Shown here: one piece after another, positions 25,185 to 32,770 of the stretch
Layout: the number at the start of each line of letters is the position of its first letter
Position numbering within the stretch: the first letter of the stretch is position 1
From: Deltaproteobacteria bacterium
GTDB lineage: Bacteria; Desulfobacterota; Desulfarculia; Adiutricales; JAFDHD01
Reading direction: 5' to 3'
Length of the DNA stretch: 33,790 bases
NCBI GenBank assembly: GCA_019306365.1
Contig: JAFDLS010000012.1
Location: 1-33,790 of the forward strand
Notes under the pieces: generated by a model
What the model was told of the DNA's origin: nothing
Seen by the model: the letters and a program-made list of their open reading frames with translations, nothing else
Databases searched by the model: none
Position numbers and translations under genes: made by a program

Positions 25185-26111
25185 ATGAGCGATGTTACAG
25201 AAATTACCCCGGAATATTTTGAGGACGATTTCGACCTTCCGAAAAGACGTCATTGGTTTTTTGATCTTATAGTCCAGCTCGTGACAACCAAACCGCTTGG
25301 GGCTATTGGAGGTTTTCTGGTTCTCAGCCTGGTCTTAATCGCCATTTTCGCGCCATTTATAGCATCCTCTGGTCCCAATGAAATCCATGAAGAGTTTATT
25401 GTCCAGCAGCCAAGCCGAACCTTTTGGTTCGGCACTGACGCCTTGGCCAGAGACGTCTTCAGCCGAATCATCTATGGATCAAGGGTCTCTTTGACTGTCG
25501 GGTTGGGAGCCGTTTCATTCTCGATCACTCTGGCCACTATTATCGGCGTGCTCTCCGCTTACATCGGCGGGATCGTCGACACGGTAATTCAGCGCTGTGT
25601 TGACGCCATGATGTCCTTCCCTTGGCTGGTAATTATGCTGACGGTCATGGCGCTTCTTGGACCGGGAACCGGAAATGTTATTCTTGCCCTGGGAATCGCT
25701 GGATTTGCCGGATCTTCGCGCGTTATTCGAAGCGCCGTGCTGGCCATTAGAGAAAGCGAATATATACTTTCAGCCAGGGCAACCGGATGCAAACAGTGGA
25801 TCATTATTATCTATCATATTCTCCCCAACGTGGCCGCGCCAATCATCGTTCTGGCCACCCTCGGACTGGGCAACGCCATCCTGGCGGAAGCCTCACTCAG
25901 TTTCCTGGGTTTCGGCGTTCCGCCCCCGGCGCCTTCCTGGGGCAGAATGCTCAGCGGTGACGGTCTGGACTACATGCTTCAGGCCCCGGGTCTGGCTATC
26001 TTTCCGGGTCTTGCCATCAGTATCGCTGTTTTCGGATTCAACATGCTGGGAGACGCCCTGAGGGACCTGCTTGATCCGAAGTTTCACGGCACGGGGAGAG
26101 GCGGAAAATAG
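25185..26111 (+). CDS. Peptide-type ABC transporter permease, DppC/OppC-like
   Basis: The 308-residue membrane protein has a hydrophilic N-terminus, a first helix (GAIGGFLVLSLVLIAIFAPFI) and HWFGTD-type sequence in FWFGTDALARDVFSRIIYGS. Further helices, the ATPase-contact loop SEYILSARATGCKQW, and the family end PSWGRMLS, LAISIAVFGFNMLGDALRDLLDPK follow. AGAGGA precedes the ATG. It is the last gene of the plus-strand transport cluster; a bidirectional terminator follows within 90 bp, so no ATPase gene belongs to this operon. Confidence 0.95.
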   Translation: MSDVTEITPEYFEDDFDLPKRRHWFFDLIVQLVTTKPLGAIGGFLVLSLVLIAIFAPFIASSGPNEIHEEFIVQQPSRTFWFGTDALARDVFSRIIYGSRVSLTVGLGAVSFSITLATIIGVLSAYIGGIVDTVIQRCVDAMMSFPWLVIMLTVMALLGPGTGNVILALGIAGFAGSSRVIRSAVLAIRESEYILSARATGCKQWIIIIYHILPNVAAPIIVLATLGLGNAILAEASLSFLGFGVPPPAPSWGRMLSGDGLDYMLQAPGLAIFPGLAISIAVFGFNMLGDALRDLLDPKFHGTGRGGK

Positions 26112-26160
26112 GCGCCCTCTCAGGAGATAAATGAAGACAACCCTTCTATAAATATATTTA

Positions 26161-26206
26161 AAACGCTCACGCACGGGCGGGGAAAATCCCCGCCCGTGGC
26201 GCGTTT
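26161..26206. terminator. Bidirectional terminator between convergent units
   Basis: ACGGGCGGGGA-AAA-TCCCCGCCCGT is a perfect 11-bp stem with a 3-nt loop, flanked by an outer AAACGC/GCGTTT pair. It lies between dppC-like (+) and the CPBP protease gene (-). Flanking T- and A-rich tracts suit termination from both sides. Confidence 0.8.
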
Positions 26207-26208
26207 CA

Positions 26209-26853
26209 TTAAAAAAACAAGGTTAGAGCGAAGATGGTCAGATTGCCCAGCGAATGAATCAAGATGGGAACCATCAAACAGCCTTCGATTTCGTAAGCCA
26301 GGGCAAACACAAAGCCCCCGGCTATCTGTGTCAGCGGCAGGACCGCCCCCCCTGGATGAGCGGCAATAAAAAGAAGGGTGCTTATGAGCAGGGCCAGAAG
26401 CACGCCCCATCTTCGAAAAAAACCGTATATTATTCCCCTGAAAAAGATCTCTTCCGCCGCCGGAGCCACCAGCCCGCCGACAATAAAATATACAACCACG
26501 TTCCGGCTCTCAGACGGAAGGGAGGTTTGGATGAGCCTTATTGGGTTGATCCCGGCCGCGTAGACAAGGGCCATGCATAACGCGGCGGCCAGTCCGAATC
26601 CCGCTGCCCAGATCAGTCCTTTAATAATGCCGGGCAGGATCTGGTCTCTTGCCAGGCCAATGGATGAAAGACCGCTGGTCCAGAAGAAAATCACCAGGAG
26701 GATGAGGGATACTTCAACAACTCGCGCCGCCCCGACGACGGGGATTATGACAGACTTGCCGGACGGCAGGAAAATTCTGGCGGCTGCCTCAACCAGGATA
26801 ATAATGGCGACGCTTGAAAGGAGGATTTTCAATTCGATCTTTTTTGTTTCCAT
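26209..26853 (-). CDS. CPBP-family intramembrane metalloprotease
   Basis: AGGAGG just upstream of the ATG at 26853 gives METKKIELKILLSS, a 214-residue protein; a longer in-frame start at 26898 is unlikely. It has about six hydrophobic helices and the CPBP (CAAX protease and bacteriocin-processing) motifs EEIFFRGIIYGFFRR (EExxxR), LLFIAAH, and HSLGN near the C-terminus. These are the metal ligands and catalytic Glu pair of the family. It overlaps the upstream membrane/HEAT gene by 25 bp, so translation is probably coupled. Members process prenylated proteins or peptides within the membrane; the substrate is unknown. It is the last gene of the kinase-led operon. Confidence 0.9.
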   Translation of the reverse strand: METKKIELKILLSSVAIIILVEAAARIFLPSGKSVIIPVVGAARVVEVSLILLVIFFWTSGLSSIGLARDQILPGIIKGLIWAAGFGLAAALCMALVYAAGINPIRLIQTSLPSESRNVVVYFIVGGLVAPAAEEIFFRGIIYGFFRRWGVLLALLISTLLFIAAHPGGAVLPLTQIAGGFVFALAYEIEGCLMVPILIHSLGNLTIFALTLFF

Positions 26854-28352
26854 CCCAGCCTCCTCAGAGCGCGGTAGGCATACCCCTGCACGTACCAATC
26901 CTCAGATTCCTTCAACCGTTCGATAATTTGTTTCTCCATGCCCCTTTTACTCCGAAAACCTAAACCAGCGTATACCATACAGACGACATTCCGGTTGGGG
27001 TCATCCCATAAAGCGAGTAAATCCTTATATGTTTCGTCCCGTCGGCTCACACCCAGGGCTTGAGCCAGCCAGTACCGCTCAGTGATACGAGGGCTGGACA
27101 GCAAGCGGCGATAGGCCGGGAAATCACCGATCTCCATTCTTTTATTTTTTATCGTTCTAAGCGCCGCCACGCGTTTCTGCCATTGTTTTGATTTGAGGGC
27201 CTGGGACATATCGTCAATCTCCCTGGCCGCTCCTTTGCTCTGGATGATCGGAATTAAAAGAGCCAGGCCCAGCAGGAAACACAGGGTCGCGGCTACAATG
27301 GAAGAAGCCGCAAAATCCATATAGAAACCCGCGAAAAAACGCAGTATCGAAAAAGCAAATATATACATCATGATGGGCAGGCCAAGGAGAAGCGACCAGA
27401 TGGTGGCCTGCCGAAAAAGACCATATGGATCGCTTTTAGCTGAAAATCTGTTTAAAACCTGACCGGGACGGTTTAAGAACTCTTGAGAAGAAGCCTCAGT
27501 AATGGTTTTTCCTTTGTTCTCGAAAACCAGCAAATCGTCTTTCATGGTTATTGTGAGGTCAGCCGGAAACCCGTTTTTCAGGGGGAGGTAGTCAAACCTC
27601 AGCAGTCTAATTTCCATTCGCTTTCTGTGTGAGTCGTCATCAATGGATTCCAGATTCGCGGTCCTTAAAATCTTCTGATCCAGAGGTTTGAAGACTTCGG
27701 CGGGATAAAGCGTGTACCGGTAGTAGGCGTTGTTGATTGTCCTGCCCACAGGATTTGATAAGAGCAGGTTGTCTCTGGTATTGATGAATATATTGCTGTC
27801 AGATTTTGACGCCCACATCAAGAGCAGGGCTAAACCGACAATCGGGAGAAGATAAATTATTCTCATCAAACGGGATTTCTGCCCGGACTGCCTGGGCCGG
27901 CGTCTCAAATTGAGCCCAAATACCGCCGGGGGTATGAACAGAAAGTATGAGGTGACTAAAAAATTAAAGCCTTGCCAGTTTAGTGCGAAGAGAAATACCA
28001 GCCAGAAAAGCAGGAGCAGTATTAGCAGGATCTTGTTTCGGCTAAAAAGCTGATCCCAGAGAAAGGCGCAGGCAAATGAAAGAATCGAAAGACCGGAACC
28101 AAGGCTCAGGGTAAAAAATAGCCCTCCCCAGAAGGCGGTTCCGAATTCCTTGAGATGGATGGCGATGTGCTGGTTGGGCACTGACAGGTAACCGGCTGCA
28201 GTTACCGCGATGATTGTCTCGTGAAGATTCAGGTTTGAAAGGTAAACCTGAATGGTGGCCAGGATCTGTGATATTATCAATCCCAGGAAGATGGTGCTGA
28301 AGGCGCCAAAGGTTCTGTTTATTCCCGGTTCAAATCCTTTCTTTAATCTCAT
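26829..28352 (-). CDS. Polytopic membrane protein with C-terminal HEAT-like repeats
   Basis: I do not recognise a named family for this 507-residue protein. The N-terminal half has five or so membrane helices (about residues 14-185). A soluble, probably extracytoplasmic, region follows (about 190-315: YRYTLYPAEVFKPLDQ and MEIRLLRFDYLPLK). Two more helices (about 325-375) and a cytoplasmic tail (about 385-507) complete it. The tail shows HEAT-like helical pairs (MSQALKSKQWQKRVAALRTI, YWLAQALGVSRRDE, WYVQGYAYRALRRLGWKQ). It starts with ATGA overlapping the protease gene upstream and overlaps the CPBP gene downstream. The layout suggests a membrane partner or substrate-presenting scaffold for the two proteases. 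Confidence 0.8.
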   Translation of the reverse strand: MRLKKGFEPGINRTFGAFSTIFLGLIISQILATIQVYLSNLNLHETIIAVTAAGYLSVPNQHIAIHLKEFGTAFWGGLFFTLSLGSGLSILSFACAFLWDQLFSRNKILLILLLLFWLVFLFALNWQGFNFLVTSYFLFIPPAVFGLNLRRRPRQSGQKSRLMRIIYLLPIVGLALLLMWASKSDSNIFINTRDNLLLSNPVGRTINNAYYRYTLYPAEVFKPLDQKILRTANLESIDDDSHRKRMEIRLLRFDYLPLKNGFPADLTITMKDDLLVFENKGKTITEASSQEFLNRPGQVLNRFSAKSDPYGLFRQATIWSLLLGLPIMMYIFAFSILRFFAGFYMDFAASSIVAATLCFLLGLALLIPIIQSKGAAREIDDMSQALKSKQWQKRVAALRTIKNKRMEIGDFPAYRRLLSSPRITERYWLAQALGVSRRDETYKDLLALWDDPNRNVVCMVYAGLGFRSKRGMEKQIIERLKESEDWYVQGYAYRALRRLGWKQKRSN

Positions 28353-28903
28353 AATCCTTGACCGAGGGCGTCAGAGAAAAGTACCGAGCAATACCGGCAG
28401 AAACGAACCGCTTTTTTATCGATGTGATCCAACTCATGGGCAAAGCTCATGACGCAGTCTTTATTATCACAGTGGACCAGGTTGAATGTATGACCCAGTT
28501 CATGAACCACCTCTTTAACCACCCTTTTCGCCAGCATCTCAAAAGGAACCGGGTTCTCTGAATTTTTACCGGACAGACGGTAAGTGGAAACCACAGCGGC
28601 CTGGCCGGGGAGCATGGCTTCTCCATAGACAAATGTCAAAATAGGGAGAAACAGATCCACGTCAGTCAGTCCCGCGATGCGCTTGCAGCCCTGGGGAGCG
28701 TTTTTGACCAGATCGTTGAGGATTGCCTTGGCCAGGTATTGCTGCCTTCCACGATCATAAGCGAAATCCGGAGGCGCGCAGGCCTCGAGAATGACGATAG
28801 GAAATGGAAATAATTGTCTTAATTCTTTGACTAAGACCTCCAGAATATCTAAATCGATTTGCCCATAAGGTCTCAGTCCAATGAAGTTATCCTCAGGCAT
28901 CAC
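28349..28903 (-). CDS. Archaemetzincin-like zinc metalloprotease
   Basis: The 184-residue protein carries the archaemetzincin signature HELGHTFNLVHC (residues 134-145). H134, H138 and H144 would be the zinc ligands and E135 the catalytic base. C145, C150, C169 and C172 would be the second zinc-binding set, with M152 in the expected CxM pattern. The Gly usual at the eighth position of the metzincin motif is Asn141 here. No signal peptide is seen, so it is probably cytosolic. Its start overlaps the response-regulator gene by 11 bp and its end overlaps the membrane/HEAT gene by 4 bp (ATGA). The biological substrates of archaemetzincins are largely unknown. Confidence 0.88.
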   Translation of the reverse strand: MMPEDNFIGLRPYGQIDLDILEVLVKELRQLFPFPIVILEACAPPDFAYDRGRQQYLAKAILNDLVKNAPQGCKRIAGLTDVDLFLPILTFVYGEAMLPGQAAVVSTYRLSGKNSENPVPFEMLAKRVVKEVVHELGHTFNLVHCDNKDCVMSFAHELDHIDKKAVRFCRYCSVLFSDALGQGL

Positions 28904-30245
28904 TGGGTTTTTTAAGGCCGTATTTCTTTATACGGTTATAAAGCGTTACCCGGTCGATGCCCAGAGTGGAGGCGGCTTTTGAGATGTTCCATCGGGTTTC
29001 TTCCAGGACTTCGATAATGTGTCCCTTTTCCACCTCCTTCAGGGTGCCGTCTTTAGGGGTATAAGATGGTTTTTCCTTATAGAAAGGAAGGTTTTCAGCC
29101 TGGATCGTTCGGCCCCGTCCCACTACCACCGCCCTTTCGATGGCGTTTTCCAATTCACGAACGTTGCCGGGCCAGTCATAGAGCATCATTTCGTCAAGCG
29201 CGTCACGGGAGATGTTATCAAAAGGCTTGTTTAAATCCTTGGCAAACCGGCGCAGGAAGTGGTTTGCCAGAAGAGGGATGTCTTCCTTGCGCTCTCTCAA
29301 AGGCGGGACGTGGATGGTGATGACGTTGAGCCTGTAGTAAAGGTCCTGGCGAAAGATACTTTCCTGGATGGCCTGCCCCAGTTCTCGGTTGGTGGCCGAC
29401 AGGATGCGAAAATCCGCTTCAATGGGCTGCGTGCCGCCAACGCGATAGAAGCTTTTTTCCTCAAGAACACGAAGCAGGTCGATTTGCATCTTCATGCTTA
29501 TTACACCTACTTCATCAAGAAAAAGGGTCCCGCCTTGAGCCAGTTCGAAACGTCCCTTTTTGGCGAAAACAGCGTCAGTGAAAGCCCCCTTTTCATGACC
29601 AAACAGCTCGCTTTCCAACAGGTGTTCAGTGAAAGCGCCGCAGTTAACCGCAATGAACGGACCGTAAGCGCGTGGACTTTGGGTGTGAATGGCCTTGGCG
29701 ACCAACTCCTTACCTGTGCCGGTCTCGCCTGTGATCAGGATGTTGGATTCAGCCTCGGCCACGTCGAGAATCAGGTTGAAAACGTTCTGCATGGCCTTGG
29801 ACTGACCAATAAGACTTTCCAACCGATTCTTTTCCCTGATTTGGTCCTTCAGAATAATATTTTCCTCGGCCAGGCCCTGGTAATCGATTACTTTTTGGAT
29901 CAGCAGTCCGATTTCGTTTGGATCAAAGGGCTTGAGCAGGTAATCGTAGGCCCCGTTTTTCATGGCTTTGATCGCGCCGTCAATGGAGCCATAAGCCGTG
30001 ATCATGATCACCGCCATGTCAGGTTCTTCTTCTTTCAGCCTGTCCAGCAGTTCCAGGCCGTCCATGCCTGGCATCTTGTTATCTAAAAACATCACGTTAA
30101 AGCGTTGTTTTTTAAGCAGATCCAGGGCGTCCTCGGCGCTGGCAGCCGTTTCAACCGCGTAGCCGTCCATCTTCAGCCAGCCTGAAAGCGATTCCCGAAC
30201 GATTAACTCATCATCGACCACCATGACGCGGATATTTTTTTTCAT
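28893..30245 (-). CDS. Sigma-54-dependent response regulator (NtrC family)
   Basis: The 450-residue protein has a receiver domain (residues 1-120) with acidic pocket D11/D12, phospho-acceptor D55 in FLDNKMPG and K105 in LLKPFD. An AAA+ domain follows with Walker A GETGTGKE (173-180), Walker B GGTLFLDE (238-245) and YDWPGNVREL, then a Fis-type helix-turn-helix at the end (WNISKAASTLGIDRVTLYNR). The sigma-54-contact loop reads GAFTDA (220-225) instead of GAFTGA. GGAGAG precedes the ATG, 45 bp after the kinase gene. It should be phosphorylated by that kinase and activate sigma-54 promoters, possibly including its own operon; a clear -24/-12 site was not found upstream. Confidence 0.95.
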   Translation of the reverse strand: MKKNIRVMVVDDELIVRESLSGWLKMDGYAVETAASAEDALDLLKKQRFNVMFLDNKMPGMDGLELLDRLKEEEPDMAVIMITAYGSIDGAIKAMKNGAYDYLLKPFDPNEIGLLIQKVIDYQGLAEENIILKDQIREKNRLESLIGQSKAMQNVFNLILDVAEAESNILITGETGTGKELVAKAIHTQSPRAYGPFIAVNCGAFTEHLLESELFGHEKGAFTDAVFAKKGRFELAQGGTLFLDEVGVISMKMQIDLLRVLEEKSFYRVGGTQPIEADFRILSATNRELGQAIQESIFRQDLYYRLNVITIHVPPLRERKEDIPLLANHFLRRFAKDLNKPFDNISRDALDEMMLYDWPGNVRELENAIERAVVVGRGRTIQAENLPFYKEKPSYTPKDGTLKEVEKGHIIEVLEETRWNISKAASTLGIDRVTLYNRIKKYGLKKPSDA

Positions 30246-30290
30246 TATGCTGCTCTCCTATATATCCTAAATAATTATCAATACCCACGG

Positions 30291-31829
30291 TTACGATTGA
30301 GGGTGGTATGCTGGCAGCCTGATTAAAAAGGTTGTGCCGCTTGGGCCTGTTTTCTCAACGTCAATCTGCCCTCTGTGTTCTTTGATGATGCCGTAAACAA
30401 CGGATAACCCGAGTCCTACTCCTTTTCCTTCGTGTTTAGTGGTAAAAAAGGGTTCAAAGATATGAGGCAGGTCTGATTCCGAAATTCCGGAACCGGTGTC
30501 CTTGATTCTGATTTCAATCAGATCTTCTTTTTCATCATAATCTGTGGACAGGATCAATTGGCCGGTTTTCGTTTCCGACATACTTTCGGTGGCGTTAAAT
30601 ATCAGGTTTATCATGACCTGCTGTATCTGATTGAGATCGCAATACAGCCGAGGTATTTTCTGCTGATACTCCTTTATAATTTCAATGTGATGCAGAGATA
30701 AATGGTGCGCGTTCAGGTCGAGGACCTTCTCAATCAATTCATTGATGTCAGCTACCTCCGGTTCCACCTTGGATTGGCGGGCAAAGGCCAGGAGATTGGA
30801 GACTATTTTGGAACATCGAACGGTTTCAGTCTCCATGAGTTTTAGCTGGTCGATAATGGTCATCATTACATCAGCGGAAAGGTATTTTTCCATAATGGTT
30901 CTTCGGATCAAGCGGTTAAAGGTCAGAATTCCTGAAAGAGGATTATTCAGTTCATGAACCACTGAGGCGGACAGCTTACCGAGCGAGGTCATTTTATCCT
31001 GCTGGATTAGTTTGCGATGTGTCTCCTCGAGTTGCTGGGTTCGCTCCTCCACCGCCTTTTCCAACCGGCGGGTCATCTCCTCCCGGGCTTTATAACGCTC
31101 CGTTATATCACGAGTTATTTCGACAAAACGATTAATTTTTCCATCCAGATCCTTGAAAGGATGGATGGTCAGATCAATAATACGTTCTTCGCCCTCCAAT
31201 GTTTGGTGAGTGTGAATGGCGCGAACGGGTTCGTCCAGCTTCCGGGCTGATTCCAGAGGGCACGGATGTTCAGGAGGCCGGCATGGAGCAAGAGAATGGT
31301 GAAAAACTTCATGACAATTGCGGCCTACGACATCGTCCTCGGAAAATCCCATCCTTTCCAGGAGCGGTTTATTAGCCTGAACGATTTTATAATTGTCGTC
31401 AATGACTACAATGCCGTCCCGAATACCGTTGATGATAGTTTCCAGTTCATCCCGTTGGGTTGTGATTCTTTTTTCATCGTGCTGGATCATATCCCAGAAA
31501 AGTAGTGATCCGGGGTGAGCCACGAAACAAATATCCGGGGGTCGGGTATTAATGACGTCCTCAAGGATTTTATCATCAGGCGTAAAAATAAAAATCTGGT
31601 TTATACCAATTTCAGGCTTATAAAAATCATGGTAGTCCGTGGTTGTAAATATACCAAGCTCTCGTCCCACTATCATGGCTGGAGCGTCCTCATTCGGGTC
31701 CGCCACGGCTGTGATTTGGGCTGATATGTGCTTTGTTTTATAATGCCGGTATGCTTTCAATATCAGGTCTCGGGTGATTTCATCGCCGCCGATAATCCCG
31801 ATTTTAAGGACATCATTGTAATTATTCAT
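30291..31829 (-). CDS. Soluble histidine kinase with Rossmann-like N-terminal domain and PAS domain
   Basis: The ATG at 31829 follows GGAG and starts MNNYNDVLKIGIIGGDEITR, giving 512 residues; an upstream in-frame TTG at 31877 is less likely. Residues 7-115 look like a nucleotide-binding Rossmann domain: GIIGGDE, an ITAVADPNEDAPA strand, GRELGIFTTTDYHDFY and QIFIFTPDD, reminiscent of Gfo/Idh/MocA-type dehydrogenases. A PAS domain (about 125-245) carries Cys172, Cys183 and Cys190 in CHEVFHHSLAPCRPPEHPCP. A coiled coil, the HisKA box with H292 (SASVVHELNNPLSG) and a HATPase (NLIFNATES, DTGSGIS, GKGVGLGLSVVYGI) complete it. No membrane helix is present, so it should sense a cytoplasmic signal. 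It leads the five-gene operon. Confidence 0.92.
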   Translation of the reverse strand: MNNYNDVLKIGIIGGDEITRDLILKAYRHYKTKHISAQITAVADPNEDAPAMIVGRELGIFTTTDYHDFYKPEIGINQIFIFTPDDKILEDVINTRPPDICFVAHPGSLLFWDMIQHDEKRITTQRDELETIINGIRDGIVVIDDNYKIVQANKPLLERMGFSEDDVVGRNCHEVFHHSLAPCRPPEHPCPLESARKLDEPVRAIHTHQTLEGEERIIDLTIHPFKDLDGKINRFVEITRDITERYKAREEMTRRLEKAVEERTQQLEETHRKLIQQDKMTSLGKLSASVVHELNNPLSGILTFNRLIRRTIMEKYLSADVMMTIIDQLKLMETETVRCSKIVSNLLAFARQSKVEPEVADINELIEKVLDLNAHHLSLHHIEIIKEYQQKIPRLYCDLNQIQQVMINLIFNATESMSETKTGQLILSTDYDEKEDLIEIRIKDTGSGISESDLPHIFEPFFTTKHEGKGVGLGLSVVYGIIKEHRGQIDVEKTGPSGTTFLIRLPAYHPQS

Positions 31830-31948
31830 ATTCTCAGCTCCAGCCTGGTTAAAAGGGCATGGGTCACTGCCAGACAATATCAGGGTAAGTTATTCGCTAT
31901 TAAAAATCAAGATAAGTCCCATACTTAAAACCAATTTTTTTAATTCTA

Positions 31949-31969
31949 TTAGTATATGTTTAGTATATG
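31949..31969. promoter_or_regulatory. Two tandem 10-bp direct repeats (TTAGTATATG)
   Basis: TTAGTATATG occurs at 31949-31958 and again at 31960-31969, one helical turn apart, in the shared intergenic region upstream of the divergent kinase and pyrR genes. It may be a regulator site for either unit. Confidence 0.45.
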
Positions 31970-32065
31970 CAATGTTCAACCAGGGTCCTATTTTACCTCA
32001 TTGTTTGGCCAAAGTTAAGACTGGGAACTTAAATTAGCGTATTTTGGAAAGAACTATGAAATTAC

Positions 32066-32094
32066 TTGACCGGTTAATGATATAGTGGTATCTA
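32066..32094 (+). promoter_or_regulatory. Possible promoter of pyrR
   Basis: TTGACC (32066-32071), 17 bp and TATCTA (32089-32094) lie 30 bp before the pyrR start codon. The -10 is weak. No attenuator-like hairpin with a T-run was seen in the short leader. Confidence 0.35.
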
Positions 32095-32124
32095 AAATAT
32101 TTTTCTTAATCGATGAGGAAACAG

Positions 32125-32667
32125 ATGCCCACTTCAAAAAGAACTCTAATGGACGCTCAGCAGATCGCTGCAGCTTTGGAGCGCATGGCTCGTGAGATAC
32201 TGGCGTCCCATGCCGAGGTCGGGAAACTGTGCCTGGTTGGTATCCGCACCGGTGGAGCCTTTTTGGCTCAGCGGCTTCAGTCTCTCCTCGAAAAAGAAAG
32301 CGGGTACAGTATTCCAACCGGGATCATAGACATCACTCTCTATCGTGATGACTGGACTTTGATCGCCGCGAAACCGATCGTGGGAAAGACCGCGCTGAAT
32401 TTTTCAATTGACGATAAGCACATCATCCTTGTGGATGATGTGCTGTTTACAGGGCGGACGGTACGAGCCGCGCTGGACGCGCTGATTGATTTTGGGCGGC
32501 CAGCAAAAATTGAGCTGGCTGTCCTGGTGGATCGCGGTCAGCGTGAGCTGCCCATTTGCGCCAATTATACGGGAATGACATTACAAATCGGTCCGCAGGA
32601 AAGAATCAATGTCTACCTGTCCGAACTTGAATATCAGGATGAGGTGGCGGTCGAAGAACAAATTTAG
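32125..32667 (+). CDS. pyrR: PyrR bifunctional regulator / uracil phosphoribosyltransferase
   Basis: The start at 32125 (MPTSKRTLMDAQQIAAALER) is favoured by GAGGA five bases upstream; the ATG at 32113 is an alternative. The 180-residue protein has PyrR features: LVGIRTGGAFLAQRL, IDITLYRDDW, and the PRPP-binding loop ILVDDVLFTGRTVRAALDAL. It also has the late VLVDRGQRELPICANY and the C-terminal region NVYLSELEYQDEVAV. In Bacillus PyrR attenuates pyr operons. In many Gram-negatives it stands alone, as here, and may act mainly as a uracil phosphoribosyltransferase. No pyr biosynthesis genes are in the window. Confidence 0.95.
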   Translation: MPTSKRTLMDAQQIAAALERMAREILASHAEVGKLCLVGIRTGGAFLAQRLQSLLEKESGYSIPTGIIDITLYRDDWTLIAAKPIVGKTALNFSIDDKHIILVDDVLFTGRTVRAALDALIDFGRPAKIELAVLVDRGQRELPICANYTGMTLQIGPQERINVYLSELEYQDEVAVEEQI

Positions 32668-32690
32668 GTCAAAAAGCGTACAAAGTTCTA

Positions 32691-32719
32691 TTGACAAGCG
32701 AGGTGCTGTCTCATATAAA
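32691..32719 (+). promoter_or_regulatory. Sigma-70-type promoter upstream of the HdrA-like gene
   Basis: TTGACA (32691-32696), exactly 17 bp and TATAAA (32714-32719) form a near-consensus promoter. The predicted start is near 32726, 40 bp before the HdrA-like start codon. Confidence 0.85.
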
Positions 32720-32734
32720 CACAAAGGTGTCAGA

Positions 32735-32770
32735 ATGAGTAAATTGTATCCCAAGCGGAGGCTGGAATGA
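32735..32770 (+). CDS. 11-codon leader ORF overlapping the HdrA-like start
   Basis: ATG at 32735 reads [11 protein letters not shown] and stops at TGA 32768-32770, which overlaps the HdrA-like ATG (32767-32769) in the classic ATGA arrangement. AAAGGTG lies upstream. It may couple translation to the selenoprotein gene or be an accident of sequence; conservation is needed to decide. Confidence 0.35.
   Translation: MSKLYPKRRLE

Noticed and set aside
31970-31985. Sigma-54-like promoter on the minus strand upstream of the kinase (TGGTTGAACATTGCA)
   Set aside because: Only nine bases separate GG and GC instead of ten, and the -24 side is a poor match.
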